From assembly GCF_965232925.1 (NCBI RefSeq), contig NZ_CBDDRA010000014.1, positions 89,426 through 153,425 on the forward strand: a stretch of DNA of 64,000 bases, read 5' to 3'. A program made the translations under genes and the position numbers. Positions 52,970-62,170 of the stretch are shown here, one piece after another. Under the pieces are notes generated by a model that worked only from the letters and a program-made list of their open reading frames with translations, had not been told where the DNA came from and did not search any database. Position 1 is the stretch's first letter. Each line of letters begins with the position of its first letter. Origin of the DNA: Tumidithrix helvetica (GTDB lineage Bacteria > Cyanobacteriota > Cyanobacteriia > Pseudanabaenales > Pseudanabaenaceae).

Positions 52970-53061
52970 AGTTTGGTTAGGTGTCATGATTTTTGCGCGA
53001 TCGGTTATTTATTTTCGTTTCGTCAAGAACTTAGCGATCGCGTGAGAATGCTTATACAATA

Positions 53062-53607
53062 ATGATGCAGTTGGTTCAGTTTACCAAGAAAGGTTTTTTT
53101 GAGTACTTTTTAAGGCACGGCTTCTTTAAGTTTATTCAGTCTCGATGCTTAACTGTGTTTATAACAATCGAATTTCAAGTAACAACTGATCTCGATGAAT
53201 TATCCCGGGTCTTAACATGGTTTAACCAGTTATATCGTCCCTTTATTCCAAAAATGGACTGGATGAAGTGCCAAACGGCTCTAGCAGAGGCGTTTACCAA
53301 TGCTGTGCGTCACGCTCATCAAGATATGCCCCCTGAAACTCCCATTTGGCTAGAGGCAGTTTTAACAGAGCAATCGATTGAGTTTAAAATTTGGGATCTT
53401 GGTCTTGGCTTCGATCTAGAAAAAAAAATTGCGACGTTGTCTAGAGTCGTCGATCCAAATGCAACTGGTGGAAGAGGGCTAGATCTGCTCGACCAAATTG
53501 CCGATATTCTCAGTTATACGCGTACGGAAGACGATCGCAATTGTTTGCACCTGGTGCGACACTACCTTGCAGATTTTAGTTCGGAACAAAATAAATCGCC
53601 TGAATAG
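53062..53607 (+). CDS. RsbW-like anti-sigma regulatory ATPase
   Basis: 181 residues in the longest frame; similarity starts at about residue 35 (ITIEFQVTTDLDELSRVL), and a GTG at 53155 is a possible true start. GHKL ATPase motifs are present: N box ALAEAFTNAVRHAH, G1 IWDLGLGFDL, G2 GGRGLDLLDQIADIL. It is an anti-sigma factor/serine kinase-type regulator of a partner-switching system. No anti-sigma antagonist, PP2C or sigma factor gene is adjacent, so its partner is unknown. Confidence 0.85.
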   Translation: MMQLVQFTKKGFFEYFLRHGFFKFIQSRCLTVFITIEFQVTTDLDELSRVLTWFNQLYRPFIPKMDWMKCQTALAEAFTNAVRHAHQDMPPETPIWLEAVLTEQSIEFKIWDLGLGFDLEKKIATLSRVVDPNATGGRGLDLLDQIADILSYTRTEDDRNCLHLVRHYLADFSSEQNKSPE

Positions 53608-53618
53608 CTTTTCTTTGG

Positions 53619-55052
53619 TTATAGCGATCGCCCCATGCGGCTCAGATCTAGCTTGGCACGCAGTTCTTCTTTAACCCGCGCCAGGATTGATGCCTCGTCC
53701 AGGGTTTCGAGAATGCGGTTAACCACAGCTTTGGGCCCTTGGGGTCCCCACGAAGCACCATTGGCTAAATATTCCTTGGTTACCAAACCGATCGCGTAGG
53801 TGGATACCCCTGCTACGGCAGCCTGTGTAATCGCGATCGAGATATAGCCTCCCATGGTTAACCCACCTGTCACGGGCGCTGCAATGCCTAAAAGACTCTT
53901 GAGCGACCCCAATCCTAGGGTTGCCAATAGCTCGCTTGCACCAATGCCTCCCATACAAATCGCAATTTTTTGCATCAAGGCGATCGCGCCACGATTGGTC
54001 ATATCAATGCCATAAAGTTTAGACAAGGCTACAATCATTGCCACATCAATGATCGCTGTACTGATTACATCAAGCACTGTAATTGGATTGACGGCGATCG
54101 CCACGGCTTGAGTAATTACGGCATTCCAGATCAGACGGTTTGCTTTTTGGTCGCGGATCAGCATTTTGCGTTGTACGACTCGCTCTTGCACAAGGTCAGC
54201 AAACATCATGCTATTTAGTGCCACCAGCGATTTTCCCTCGCGATCGAGAACCTCTAAGATTTTCAGCTTTAAATCATCTATTTGGGGTTGCCCTGCAACC
54301 AATTCCGCTTCAAAGGAGCCATCGGGCTGCTTGATGGCTTTTGCTACTAGGGGTGAAGCGGCTGCCATCACAATTTCATCGGCTGAGAGAATCTGACGCA
54401 CTCTTTCATCTCGAATTTTGGCATAGATTGCCATGCGGTCTTGAGGGGGATATTGATCGATTTTGTTAAAAACCAGCAACATGGGCTTACTGGCCGATCG
54501 CAGTTGTGAGAGTGCCTCATACTCAACTTTGGTCATATCTCCTGCGACGACAAATAAAATCAGATCGGCTTGCTGCGCCACTTGCTGCGCTAATTCTGCA
54601 CGGGTATTGCCGTCAACTTCATCAATGCCAGGCGTGTCGATCAGTTCGATGCGGGTTTCCCCAGAACCATTCAGCGAAGCCCGCAAAATTTCGCGATCGC
54701 GATCGCTGACCAAAGATTCTCGCGAAAGCTGCCAGTCTGCTCGTTGACTGGTACGCGTTACCCCATGAATGGGGCCAGCCTCAAAGACGCGCTCGCCCAT
54801 TAATGCATTCAGCACTGAGGATTTCCCACGCCCCACCATGCCAAATACAGCAATTTGTACAACTTGCTTTTCTAGCTTATCTAGCATTTGCTGAAGCTCC
54901 TCAAGCTCGGGTTCTAGCCCTTGGCGCTCTCTGGCAGTAAGGTCGAGATTTTGCACGAGATCGCGCAAGGTGCGCTGAGCCTGCCTGTAGTTAAGTTCGT
55001 CAAAAATCCGATCGAAACCCAGAAAATCTTCATTCATAGAACTATTCTCCAT
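53619..55052 (-). CDS. GTPase with C-terminal DUF697 domain
   Basis: 477 residues; ATG 55037 (GGAG nine bases upstream) is an alternative start. Era/Der-like G domain: G1 GMVGRGKSSVLNALMG near 85-100, G3 DTPGIDEVDG, G4 LVFNKIDQYPP, preceded by a coiled coil (about 35-70). The C-terminal 170 residues contain two hydrophobic hairpins (AVITQAVAIAVNPITVLDVISTAIIDVAMIVAL in part) typical of DUF697, indicating membrane association. These GTPases are widespread in cyanobacteria and related to YcjF; function is unclear but may relate to membrane stress or division. Confidence 0.85.
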   Translation of the reverse strand: MENSSMNEDFLGFDRIFDELNYRQAQRTLRDLVQNLDLTARERQGLEPELEELQQMLDKLEKQVVQIAVFGMVGRGKSSVLNALMGERVFEAGPIHGVTRTSQRADWQLSRESLVSDRDREILRASLNGSGETRIELIDTPGIDEVDGNTRAELAQQVAQQADLILFVVAGDMTKVEYEALSQLRSASKPMLLVFNKIDQYPPQDRMAIYAKIRDERVRQILSADEIVMAAASPLVAKAIKQPDGSFEAELVAGQPQIDDLKLKILEVLDREGKSLVALNSMMFADLVQERVVQRKMLIRDQKANRLIWNAVITQAVAIAVNPITVLDVISTAIIDVAMIVALSKLYGIDMTNRGAIALMQKIAICMGGIGASELLATLGLGSLKSLLGIAAPVTGGLTMGGYISIAITQAAVAGVSTYAIGLVTKEYLANGASWGPQGPKAVVNRILETLDEASILARVKEELRAKLDLSRMGRSL

Positions 55053-55273
55053 AATCTCCCTGCCAGAAATTCAAAGTCTAAAATCAGGAACTATAATTAT
55101 TATCGTGAAGTCAAGACAAATTAGTGATAGGGCTAGAGGGTAAAGCAGCCAACCAGACTTAACAACGTAAAAGATGAAAAAATCAAAAGACCATTTTGAA
55201 AACAAACTGATTTTTTGCTAAGGGAATAACCTGCCTCACCTAAAGATCCAAAATGAGCTGTACTCGATCGTGT

Positions 55274-55360
55274 GCTTCGACGCTGCGGTTCAGCTCAGCG
55301 CTCACTGTCGAAGCTTTAGTATGCGTGGGTTGAGCCCTTCAACCTGAGCTTGCCGAAGGG
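55274..55360. repeat. Paired imperfect palindromes of the CTTCGAC type
   Basis: GCTTCGAC ... GTCGAAGC (55274-55314) and CCCTTC ... GAAGGG (55335-55360, inner TCAACCTGAGCTTGCCGA) lie side by side. Such CTTCGAC/GAGCTTG palindromes are frequent in bacterial spacers. They lie in the 394-bp divergent spacer 55053-55446 upstream of tic22; nothing else was recognised there. Confidence 0.6.
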
Positions 55361-55446
55361 AAGTTGAAACCTACCCTAAATTAAATTCACAAACCGAATC
55401 GATTCGTGTATCTTTAACGCAATTAATGAACAGGAGATGTATGTCC

Positions 55447-56268
55447 ATGATGAAATCTTTGCTAAAGCTCGCTACAGTGGTCAGCATAGCAGGGGCGATC
55501 GCCATCAGTCCGATCGCAAATCTAAAAGCATATGCTTTGACTGAAGCTCAGGCACTAGAGCGGTTGAGTGGTATTCCCATCTTCACAATAACTGATGATA
55601 AAGGTGCGCCACTACTAGGCTCATTGCCCCAACAAGCCGGACGCAAGCCCGAAGATCCAGATCAGTTGATGCTATTTTTCCTTAGCCCTGATGATGCTCA
55701 GGCAATGTTGAACCAGCTCAAAACCTCAAACCCAAATGTAGGTGGCAAGGCGAAGATCAGTACGGGTTCCATGTTCCAAGCAATTAAGCTAGCCGAGCAA
55801 AATAAAGGCAAAAAGGTGGCTTTCCAATTTGTCCCTTCCAAAACCAGTATTGATTCTGCCCGCAATCTCTTAAGCGCTCAAGGTAAACCAGCCGATCAAG
55901 TTCCTAATGTGCCTGTTTTCTATGCTACTGGTGCTCAGGGCAATGGGCAAGGACTTTTGACGCTCGAACAAAATGGCAAACAAGTCGTACCGTTTTTCTT
56001 CGATCAAAAAGATCTGCAAGGCTTAATCGATCGCGCGCGTCAACAACAACCTGATGTTGCCAAAGACACCAAGATTCAGGTAACTTCCCTGTTCCAAGTG
56101 TTAGATTCTATGGTGACAAAGGATAACAAACCAAATCCTGAAGCCGATCGCTTTGAGTTTGTGCCATCCCGCACAGCTTTTGAATATGTGCTCAAAAGTC
56201 AGCCTGCTACTACCCAGCCAGGGGTAACACCACAACCTAAGCCAAAAGCAATGCTAAAAGCAAATTAA
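55447..56268 (+). CDS. tic22: Tic22-family exported protein
   Basis: About 273 residues from ATG 55447, the start best spaced (10 bases) from AGGAG; ATGs at 55426 and 55441 are alternatives. Signal peptide: KSLLKLATVVSIAGAIAISP, cleavage after AYA near 31. The mature part has two similar Tic22 modules: LSGIPIFTITDDKGAPLL, LMLFFLSPDDAQAMLNQLK, and VPVFYATGAQGNGQGLLTLE, VPFFFDQKDLQGLIDRARQ. Cyanobacterial Tic22 acts in the thylakoid lumen/periplasm in outer-membrane biogenesis. The Pro-rich C-terminus is disordered. Two strong hairpins follow. Confidence 0.9.
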   Translation: MMKSLLKLATVVSIAGAIAISPIANLKAYALTEAQALERLSGIPIFTITDDKGAPLLGSLPQQAGRKPEDPDQLMLFFLSPDDAQAMLNQLKTSNPNVGGKAKISTGSMFQAIKLAEQNKGKKVAFQFVPSKTSIDSARNLLSAQGKPADQVPNVPVFYATGAQGNGQGLLTLEQNGKQVVPFFFDQKDLQGLIDRARQQQPDVAKDTKIQVTSLFQVLDSMVTKDNKPNPEADRFEFVPSRTAFEYVLKSQPATTQPGVTPQPKPKAMLKAN

Positions 56269-56312
56269 GGATCGTGGATTAATAACTCATAACTCTTGCT
56301 TAGGATTTATTA

Positions 56313-56359
56313 GCAAGCCGTAACGCATCGCAGTCGGGAATTGATGCGTTACGGCTTGC
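56313..56359. repeat. 17-bp perfect stem-loop (GCAAGCCGTAACGCATC)
   Basis: Left arm 56313-56329 and right arm 56343-56359 are perfect complements, with a 13-base loop. The block AGCCGTAACGCATC also occurs at 7493-7506 after ribBA, so it belongs to a dispersed family. Position after tic22 suggests a role in 3' end stability. Confidence 0.8.
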
Positions 56360-56428
56360 GACTAACACCTCTTACAAAACTTGATGTTATTTAATTCTCA
56401 TTCCTAAATTAGTTTTTCACAAAAAAGT

Positions 56429-56467
56429 AAAAGAGAACTAGGAGTGTCACTCCTAGTTCTCTTTTTT
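56429..56467. terminator. Bidirectional intrinsic terminator between tic22 and infB
   Basis: AAAAGAGAACTAGGAGT pairs perfectly with ACTCCTAGTTCTCTTTT around a GTC loop, followed by TT on the plus strand and preceded by an A-tract, so a U-run follows the stem when read from either side. It lies 22 bp from the infB stop codon and terminates both convergent genes. Confidence 0.9.
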
Positions 56468-56488
56468 GAAATTGACGTAATTCAATGA

Positions 56489-59400
56489 CTACATCGTCAA
56501 GGTGCGGCGTTTTGTTACCATGCGGAATGCTTCGATGATGTCGCCTTCTTGCCAAGAGGTAAATTTGGGTAAAGAGATACCACACTCAAAGCCAGCCGCA
56601 ACTTCCTTGGCATCATCCTTCATCCGTTTCAGCGAATCAAGCGGAGCCTCATGCACTAGCTCATTGCCGCGCTTAATGCGAACCTTACAGTTACGCACTA
56701 ACTTGCCAGACAGCACATAGCAGCCTGCGACCACACCCTTACCAATTGTGAACAGGGCTCTAACTTCAGCTTGACCGAGGGGTTCTTCAACCAACTCAGG
56801 TTCTAGCAGACCTTCCATTGCACCTTGAATGTCTTCAAGTAGCTTATAGATGATGTTGTAATCTCTCACATCTACACCCATCTCGTCGGAGGCTTGTCTG
56901 GCTCCAGACGCCATTGTGGTATTGAATCCGATGATGACAGCATCACTGGCTGCGGCTAAGTCCACATCATTTTCGGTGATTTCACCTGCGGCTGACAAAA
57001 GCACCCGTAGTTGAATTTCTTGTTGTGGTAGTTGTCCCAAAGCCCCCAAGATTGCCTCGACAGAACCTTGCACATCGGCTTTGAGAATTAAATTGAGATC
57101 CTTAAGTTCGCCTTCCTGTGCCTTAGCGGATACCGTACCAAGGGTGACACGACGCGATGCCATTGACTGTTGCAAGCGTGAATGACGTTGCAAGGAAGCG
57201 CGATCGCCTGCCGTTCCTCTAGCCAACTTCTCATCGGTAAAGACTTCAAACTCATCACCAGCCGCAGGCACATCGCTTAAGCCCAGTACCTCGACTGCAA
57301 AGGAAGGCGTAGCGGCTTCGACGCGCTTGCCTTGGTCATCTACCATCGCCCGTACCTTACCAAAGGCAGAACCCGCTACCAGAATATCTCCGACGCGCAA
57401 AGTTCCATTTTGGATTAAGAAGGTCGCAACGGGACCTCTTGCCTTATCTAAGTGAGCCTCGATCACCGTACCTTTCGCCGTACGGTTGGGATTCGCTTGT
57501 AAATCTTCAACTTCTGTCACGAGCAGAATCATTTCCAGTAGGGTATCGAGATTTTCACCTCTGATCGCGCTGACAGGAACCATAATCGTGTCGCCGCCCC
57601 ATTCTTCATCGACCAGACCATATTCAGTCAGTTCCTGACGAATGCGATCTGGTTGAGCCTCAATTTTATCGACTTTATTAATCGCCACAATAATGGGCAC
57701 TTTGGCAGCACGGGCATGACTAATCGCTTCAATCGTCTGAGGCTGCACGCCATCATCCGCAGCGACCACTAAGATTGCCACATCCGTCACTCTTGCGCCT
57801 CTGGCACGCATGGCGGTGAAAGCTTCGTGACCGGGAGTATCAAGAAAAACAATTTGTTGCTTTTGTGCGCCTTCGCCGACATCAACGTGGTATGCCCCAA
57901 TATGTTGCGTGATACCACCTGCTTCACCCTGTGCCACTTTACTCTTGCGAATGGAGTCAAGCAATGTAGTTTTACCATGATCGACGTGACCCATAATCGT
58001 AACCACAGGCGGACGACGTTGCAGGCTGTCGAGATCCTTAGCCTCAATCATCTCTGTAACCTTCCGCGCAGGGGCAGCGGCAGCAACCTGCTCGACTTCA
58101 TAGCCTAGCTCCATCGCTACCATACTTGCCGTAGGGATATCGAGGGTTTGGTTGATGTTTACCATCACACCCTTGAGGAAGAGCGTGCGAATAACATCGG
58201 TTTCAGGCAGCATTAGTTTAACGGCAAGCTCCTGTACCGTAATGCTGTCATCGAGCGTGATCTTGGAGGGCTTTTCGGGTGGTGCTTCAGGGACAGAGCG
58301 GCGATCGCGACTAGCGGTCTTTCTACCTAGTTTTGCCCCACCAATTTTGATTTCTGGGAAAACCGTAGACTTGGGCAAACCTTGCTTAGGTCTAGCAGTG
58401 GGTCGCGCCAACGATAAACTCACTTGAGATAAATCATCACCATCTAGATCGTCAATTAGCTCATCGTCGTCTTCAAGTACGCGCAGATAACGTTTGGGCT
58501 TGTTAAGACGAGCTTTTTCCTTCATCTCTAGCAAGTCTTGCTCTTCGTCTTCCTTCTTCGTCTTATTACGCTTTGCTAGCTTTGCTGGAATTGGCTTTTC
58601 AAGTAACTCGGGTGTCGTCGGAATTACTGCTGTGCCAACTTCATCCCGTTTGCGGATGCCATTGGTAATGGGTCGTTCTGGCGCATTTGCCGAGGGGCGT
58701 ATGGGGGGAGCCATAGGTGCACGCAAAGGACGGGCTGGATCGTTAGGTCCAGTGATGCCTCGCTCAATTAGAACCGAGTCTTTTACAGGGGTAGGACGAT
58801 TGATTTGAGGACGCGTTGGCGCGGAACGGCTAGGTGATTGAGGTTCTGGACGATTGAGTTTAGGCTTCTCCAGCTTTGGCTTGGCGATGACTTTATCTGA
58901 AACAACCTTTTCTGAAATCGGTTTATCTGAGCCAACATGCTCTGAACCTGAATGCTCCGATGCTTGTTTATCAGCAGGTTTTACCGAAACTAAGTCTTGA
59001 CTGGAGATCGGCGAACTAGCTTTGGGCTGGGGAGCTTGTGGCTGTACGGGCTTATTTACGGCGACAAACTGCTTGGTGCGATCGCTTCGCTCAGGCGCAA
59101 CCATTGGTTTCACAATCTCAGGGGTTTCAGATTTACTCGGCTTAACTTTAGCTTCTGGAGCTTTTGACTCTGGAGCCTTGATTTCTGTAGGTTTACTGGG
59201 CTGAGGTCTAATTTCTTGAGGTTTTGCTTCTAATGTCACAGTTTGGAGATCGGCTGGTGGTTTGGCTGTGATGGGTGGAACTGCAGGCGCTTTCGGCTCG
59301 ATATCTAATTCTACTTTAGGTTCTGGTTTGGGCTCAGATATACTCTCTGGTTTAACCTCTGTAGTCGTAGACATGGGTTTAGTAGGACGGCTGGGAGGCG

Positions 59401-59902
59401 TGGTAATTTGCACGGGTATGTCGTTACGACTTAAATCGAGATCGATCTCATCACCCACAGGAGCAGTAATGCTTGATAACGGCACAGTAGGTTCTTCCGA
59501 AGATTCTAGAGATTTTGGCTGTACTGGGGCAACAAGAGGTTCTGGCGCGATCGCGGCAGGTGGTGACTGAAGTTGTGCAGTAGGTTTACTGACTGTGAGG
59601 ATTTGCTGTTTGGCTGACTTAGGCTCTGCCTCTTTAGTCGCCTCTTTTACGGATTCTTTTGGCTTTAGATTCACAGTTGGCGAGGATTTTCTCTCTTGAT
59701 GCTTGTTTTGATTTTTTTCCAATGCAGCAGAAGTCTTCTCTGGTGCTGCTGCGCGCACAAGGTCAGCTTCAGATTCTGTAATTGTACTGCTATGACTCTT
59801 GACGGCAATGTTTAATTGCTCACATACTGCCAGTATATCTTTTGTATCTAACTCCAATTCCTTTGACAACTCATAAACTCTGACTCGATTAATACTACTC
59901 AT
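56489..59902 (-). CDS. infB: Translation initiation factor IF-2
   Basis: 1137 residues, long as in other cyanobacteria. GTPase that places initiator tRNA on the ribosome. N-terminal IF2N domain (VRVYELSKELELDTKDILAV), then a disordered Pro/Lys/Glu-rich linker to about 480, a second IF2N-type region (ITVQELAVKLMLPETDVIRT), the G domain near 637-805 (GHVDHGKTTLLDSI, DTPGHEAFTAMRARG, NKVD), and domains II-IV with SVEAILGALGQLP and NVGV-like DVRDYNIIYKLLEDI. In many cyanobacteria infB follows nusA and ylxR; here it is the first gene after a divergent promoter with lepA, so that operon is broken. Confidence 0.98.
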   Translation of the reverse strand: MSSINRVRVYELSKELELDTKDILAVCEQLNIAVKSHSSTITESEADLVRAAAPEKTSAALEKNQNKHQERKSSPTVNLKPKESVKEATKEAEPKSAKQQILTVSKPTAQLQSPPAAIAPEPLVAPVQPKSLESSEEPTVPLSSITAPVGDEIDLDLSRNDIPVQITTPPSRPTKPMSTTTEVKPESISEPKPEPKVELDIEPKAPAVPPITAKPPADLQTVTLEAKPQEIRPQPSKPTEIKAPESKAPEAKVKPSKSETPEIVKPMVAPERSDRTKQFVAVNKPVQPQAPQPKASSPISSQDLVSVKPADKQASEHSGSEHVGSDKPISEKVVSDKVIAKPKLEKPKLNRPEPQSPSRSAPTRPQINRPTPVKDSVLIERGITGPNDPARPLRAPMAPPIRPSANAPERPITNGIRKRDEVGTAVIPTTPELLEKPIPAKLAKRNKTKKEDEEQDLLEMKEKARLNKPKRYLRVLEDDDELIDDLDGDDLSQVSLSLARPTARPKQGLPKSTVFPEIKIGGAKLGRKTASRDRRSVPEAPPEKPSKITLDDSITVQELAVKLMLPETDVIRTLFLKGVMVNINQTLDIPTASMVAMELGYEVEQVAAAAPARKVTEMIEAKDLDSLQRRPPVVTIMGHVDHGKTTLLDSIRKSKVAQGEAGGITQHIGAYHVDVGEGAQKQQIVFLDTPGHEAFTAMRARGARVTDVAILVVAADDGVQPQTIEAISHARAAKVPIIVAINKVDKIEAQPDRIRQELTEYGLVDEEWGGDTIMVPVSAIRGENLDTLLEMILLVTEVEDLQANPNRTAKGTVIEAHLDKARGPVATFLIQNGTLRVGDILVAGSAFGKVRAMVDDQGKRVEAATPSFAVEVLGLSDVPAAGDEFEVFTDEKLARGTAGDRASLQRHSRLQQSMASRRVTLGTVSAKAQEGELKDLNLILKADVQGSVEAILGALGQLPQQEIQLRVLLSAAGEITENDVDLAAASDAVIIGFNTTMASGARQASDEMGVDVRDYNIIYKLLEDIQGAMEGLLEPELVEEPLGQAEVRALFTIGKGVVAGCYVLSGKLVRNCKVRIKRGNELVHEAPLDSLKRMKDDAKEVAAGFECGISLPKFTSWQEGDIIEAFRMVTKRRTLTM

Positions 59903-60354
59903 TTACCCACTCTGCCCTGCGTGATTGACTTACTACATAGAAACTGCTACCTGTTTTGCTAAATTTGACTTTAGGAGCATTGTATGCGTTGACTGTTGGG
60001 CAAGGTTTATAAACCTCACTACTAGTCGTATGCATTGTAACTATTATTACTCATACAAATTTGGAAATCTTTGTATGAAAAACTCAGCTTTTCAAGTTTA
60101 CTAGACTAAAGCAGCGATCCCCTACTTAGAATTCTTTACCTTAATAAAGCTTCAGTACCTGAGCCTATAGCTCGTCCAGTGCTAAATCAGATAGGTTTAC
60201 ATAATACTCTGCTTGACTACACTGCCCGATCGCAAGTGTCTCAAATCGCAAATTATGTCCGATAACTCTAATAACAATGTACAGTCGTAGTTCACAACTG
60301 GTTACATTTATTACATTAAGTTAGGATTAGACAGTTAAGAGCGATGTTTCACCT
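59903..60354. other. Divergent infB/lepA promoter region, 452 bp
   Basis: Contains no gene. It should hold promoters for both translation-factor genes. An 8-bp stem CATACAAA/TTTGTATG lies at 60052-60077. GTAACTATTATTAC (60037-60050) fits GTA-N8-TAC, the NtcA consensus, and GTTACATTTATTACATT (60301-60317) is a near match to HLR1 (RpaB) repeats; both may be chance. Confidence 0.45.
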
Positions 60355-62166
60355 ATGACCAACGTACCTGTTTCCCGTATTCGCAACTTTTCTATCATTG
60401 CTCATATTGATCACGGCAAGTCAACTTTGGCAGATCGTCTGTTGCAGTATACAGGCACTGTTGCCGATCGCGAGATGAAAGAGCAGTTTCTTGACAATAT
60501 GGACTTAGAGCGAGAACGCGGGATCACGATCAAGCTGCAAGCCGCGCGCATGAACTATACCGCCGAAGATGGCAGCGAGTATGTTCTGAACTTAATCGAT
60601 ACGCCAGGACATGTGGATTTTTCGTACGAGGTGTCGCGATCGCTGGCTGCTTGCGAAGGGGCATTATTGGTGGTGGATGCCTCCCAAGGCGTGGAGGCAC
60701 AGACGCTGGCGAATGTCTATCTGGCGCTTGAGAATAATTTAGAAATTATTCCCGTGCTTAATAAAATCGATCTACCGGGGGCAGAGCCCGAGCGCATTGC
60801 CACTGAAATCGAGCAACTAATTGGTTTGGATTGCTCTGAGGCAGTAAGGGCATCGGCAAAGGAAGGGATCGGGATTCATGAAATTTTAGAGGCGATGGTC
60901 AAGCTCGTCCCTCCGCCTGCGGATACGACAGATCGACCCTTAAGAGCCCTAATTTTTGACAGCTACTATGATGCCTATCGCGGCGTTATTGTTTACTTTC
61001 GGGTAATGGACGGCACGGTGAGTAAAGGCGATCGCATCAAGTTTATGGCTTCTGGGCAAGAGTACGTAATTGATGAGTTGGGTGTACTCGCCCCCAATCA
61101 AATCCAAGTTGACGAACTTCATGCGGGTGAAGTTGGCTATCTTGCTGCCGCGATTAAAACCGTAGCCCATGCCCGTGTGGGAGATACGATTACTTCTGCC
61201 GTGGAACCTGCCACAGAGGCGTTACCAGGCTATGAAGAAGCAAAGCCCATGGTTTTTTGTGGATTATTCCCAACCGATGCCGATCAATTTGAAGATTTGC
61301 GCGAAGCACTAATTAAGCTCAAGTTAAATGATGCATCGTTAAACTATGAGCCAGAGACCTCAAACGCGATGGGATTTGGGTTTCGATGTGGCTTTTTAGG
61401 TTTACTCCACATGGAAATCGTGCAGGAACGGCTAGAGCGCGAATATAACCTCAACTTGATTATTACTGCCCCATCGGTGGTTTATCAGGTAACGAGTGCC
61501 AATGGTGAAGTCGTTCTAATTGACAACCCCAGCGAATTACCGCCACCCGCAGAGCGCGAAAAGATCGAAGAGCCCTATGTGAAGCTAGATATCATGACGC
61601 CACAAGTTTACATTGGCACGTTGATGGAGTTATGCGAATCGCGGCGCGGCATCTATAAGGATATGAAGTACATCACCAAAGTGCGGACGACGCTGATGTA
61701 CGAAATGCCTCTTGCCGAAATTGTCACAGACTTTTTCGATCAGCTGAAATCTCGCACCAAGGGTTATGCCAGCATGGAGTATCAGATTATTGGCTATCGC
61801 GAAAATGACTTGGTGAAGCTAGATGTCTTGGTGAATGATGAGCCCGTGGATGCACTTGCCTGCATCGTGCATCGCGACAAGGCTTACAATCTCGGGCGAG
61901 CATTGGTATCCAAGCTCAAGGATCTAATTCCGCGCCATCAGTTTAGGATTCCCGTTCAGGCAGCGATCGGCTCCAAAATTTTGGCAAGGGAAAATATTCC
62001 TGCCATTCGTAAGAACGTTTTGAGCAAGTGCTATGGCGGTGACATTTCACGGAAAAAGAAACTGCTAGAAAAGCAAAAAGAAGGGAAAAAACGCATGAAG
62101 TCGATCGGGACAGTAGATGTGCCGCAAGAAGCTTTCATGGCAATCTTGCAACTCAATCAGGACTAG
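60355..62166 (+). CDS. lepA: Elongation factor 4 (LepA)
   Basis: 603 residues, the usual length. Ribosome-binding GTPase implicated in back-translocation and in ribosome assembly. G motifs: FSIIAHIDHGKSTLADRLLQ, the RERGITIK switch, LIDTPGHVDF and NKIDLPGAEP. Domains II, III and V follow, with GFRCGFLGLLHMEI, and the LepA-specific C-terminal domain ends 'YGGDISRKKKLLEKQKEGKKRMK' followed by GTVDVPQEAFMAIL. The methyltransferase reading frame starts 4 bp after its stop, so the two are probably co-transcribed. Confidence 0.98.
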   Translation: MTNVPVSRIRNFSIIAHIDHGKSTLADRLLQYTGTVADREMKEQFLDNMDLERERGITIKLQAARMNYTAEDGSEYVLNLIDTPGHVDFSYEVSRSLAACEGALLVVDASQGVEAQTLANVYLALENNLEIIPVLNKIDLPGAEPERIATEIEQLIGLDCSEAVRASAKEGIGIHEILEAMVKLVPPPADTTDRPLRALIFDSYYDAYRGVIVYFRVMDGTVSKGDRIKFMASGQEYVIDELGVLAPNQIQVDELHAGEVGYLAAAIKTVAHARVGDTITSAVEPATEALPGYEEAKPMVFCGLFPTDADQFEDLREALIKLKLNDASLNYEPETSNAMGFGFRCGFLGLLHMEIVQERLEREYNLNLIITAPSVVYQVTSANGEVVLIDNPSELPPPAEREKIEEPYVKLDIMTPQVYIGTLMELCESRRGIYKDMKYITKVRTTLMYEMPLAEIVTDFFDQLKSRTKGYASMEYQIIGYRENDLVKLDVLVNDEPVDALACIVHRDKAYNLGRALVSKLKDLIPRHQFRIPVQAAIGSKILARENIPAIRKNVLSKCYGGDISRKKKLLEKQKEGKKRMKSIGTVDVPQEAFMAILQLNQD

Positions 62167-62170
62167 TTTG

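Noticed and set aside
60037..60317. NtcA-like (GTA-N8-TAC) and HLR1-like sites upstream of lepA
   Set aside because: The first pattern is expected by chance many times in 64 kb, and the second has the wrong spacing by one base; no further support.
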